Shown here: in pieces, positions 14,364-14,582 of the stretch
Position numbering within the stretch: position 1 is the first letter of the stretch
How the letters are laid out: the number at the start of each line of letters is the position of its first letter
Origin: Bacillota bacterium
GTDB lineage: Bacteria; Bacillota; Clostridia; Christensenellales; Aristaeellaceae
Direction of reading: 5' to 3'
Length of the DNA: 14,582 nucleotides
NCBI GenBank assembly: GCA_023413135.1
Contig: JAEZQK010000044.1
Span: 1 to 14,582, forward strand
The notes under the pieces: model-generated
What the model was told of the DNA's origin: nothing
The model's input: only the letters and a program-made list of their open reading frames with translations
The model's database searches: none
Made by a program: the position numbers and the translations under genes

Positions 14364-14582
14364 AAAATTCGCACCCGAAGGGTGCCACAAATTTTAGGGC
14401 GTTTGTGGGGGTCTGGGGGGAATCGCCTAACCCCCTGTCCATCTGGCTCAATCGGCGCACTGCTCACTGCCGTTCGCATTGCTTGTTTCGCCAGCCTCCT
14501 CCGCCTCGCTTCATCCGCCTCTGGCGGCGCTTCGGCTTCGGAGCCTTTCTGGTTCTCTTTCGGGACGAAAGAGAACATCCCC
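14364..14582. repeat. GC-rich hairpin-dense segment, candidate interspersed repeat
   Basis: From 14364 to the window edge the sequence changes abruptly to GC-rich DNA dominated by inverted repeats. These are AAAATT-C-GCACCC-GAA-GGGTGC-CACA-AATTTT (14364-14395), CCGCC-TCT-GGCGG (14517-14529), GGCT-TCGG-AGCC (14534-14545) and a perfect 11-bp stem GTTCTCTTTCG-GGA-CGAAAGAGAAC (14552-14576). Runs of G (GTGGGGGTCTGGGGGG) and C lie between. A 77-codon open frame on the minus strand (14345-14578) reads as Arg/Pro/Ala/Glu-rich and resembles no family I know, so I treat it as a by-product of the repeat. It may be a REP/MITE-type element continuing beyond the window. Confidence 0.4.

Noticed and set aside
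14345..14578. Minus-strand open frame of 77 codons, Arg/Pro/Glu-rich
   Set aside because: It reads straight through several hairpins, begins within an 11-bp inverted repeat, lacks a convincing ribosome binding site inside the window and resembles no protein family I recognise. It is better explained as repeat sequence.
1..14582. CRISPR array, tRNA or rRNA genes, complete insertion sequence
   Set aside because: I looked for regularly spaced direct repeats, tRNA-like folds, rRNA motifs and transposase motifs and saw none. The inverted repeats at 4821-5025 and 14364-14576 differ from one another and are not spaced like CRISPR repeats.

Overview
The window looks like chromosomal DNA from a fairly GC-rich member of the Firmicutes, most likely class Clostridia. 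The evidence is an HrcA/CIRCE-controlled hrcA-grpE-dnaK-dnaJ operon followed by the usual Clostridia/Bacilli tail (prmA, rsmE, mtaB, a HIT protein, rpsU), AGGAGG-type ribosome binding sites, several TTG/GTG starts and consensus sigma-A promoters with 17-bp spacers. I cannot name the genus from sequence alone.

Layout. Positions 1-8627 are one long minus-strand heat-shock and translation-quality cluster, read from right to left: hrcA, grpE, dnaK, dnaJ, prmA, rsmE, mtaB, HIT protein, then rpsU, which has its own promoter and runs off the left edge. The operon promoter and a perfect CIRCE operator lie at 8666-8730. Back to back with it is the plus-strand promoter of lepA (8910-10712). In many Firmicutes lepA and hemW lie upstream of hrcA on the same strand. 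Here lepA is divergent and hemW is absent, so the locus has been rearranged. A large hairpin at 10736-10775 separates lepA from the genes converging on it.

Positions 10814-13910 hold a clearly AT-rich two-gene minus-strand cassette: a SIR2-family protein followed, with an 8-bp overlap, by a HerA-family hexameric ATPase. This is the gene pair of the SIR2-HerA (Nezha) anti-phage system, in which SIR2 is the NAD-degrading or nuclease effector and HerA is its ATPase partner. A consensus promoter sits about 190 bp upstream of the SIR2 start, and a 16-bp near-palindrome lies just before the SIR2 ribosome binding site.

Positions 14151-14582 contain no intact gene. They hold a short plus-strand remnant that resembles the helix-turn-helix core of YlxM (the small protein usually encoded beside ffh), followed by a GC-rich stretch full of hairpins that looks like an interspersed repeat. 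A second hairpin cluster (six stem-loops in 205 bp) separates dnaK from dnaJ inside the heat-shock operon.

The main accessory biology is the SIR2-HerA cassette at the breakpoint side of lepA. The other points worth checking are the dnaK-dnaJ hairpin array, the third CIRCE half-site on the hrcA promoter, and the ylxM remnant and repeat beside the defence genes.
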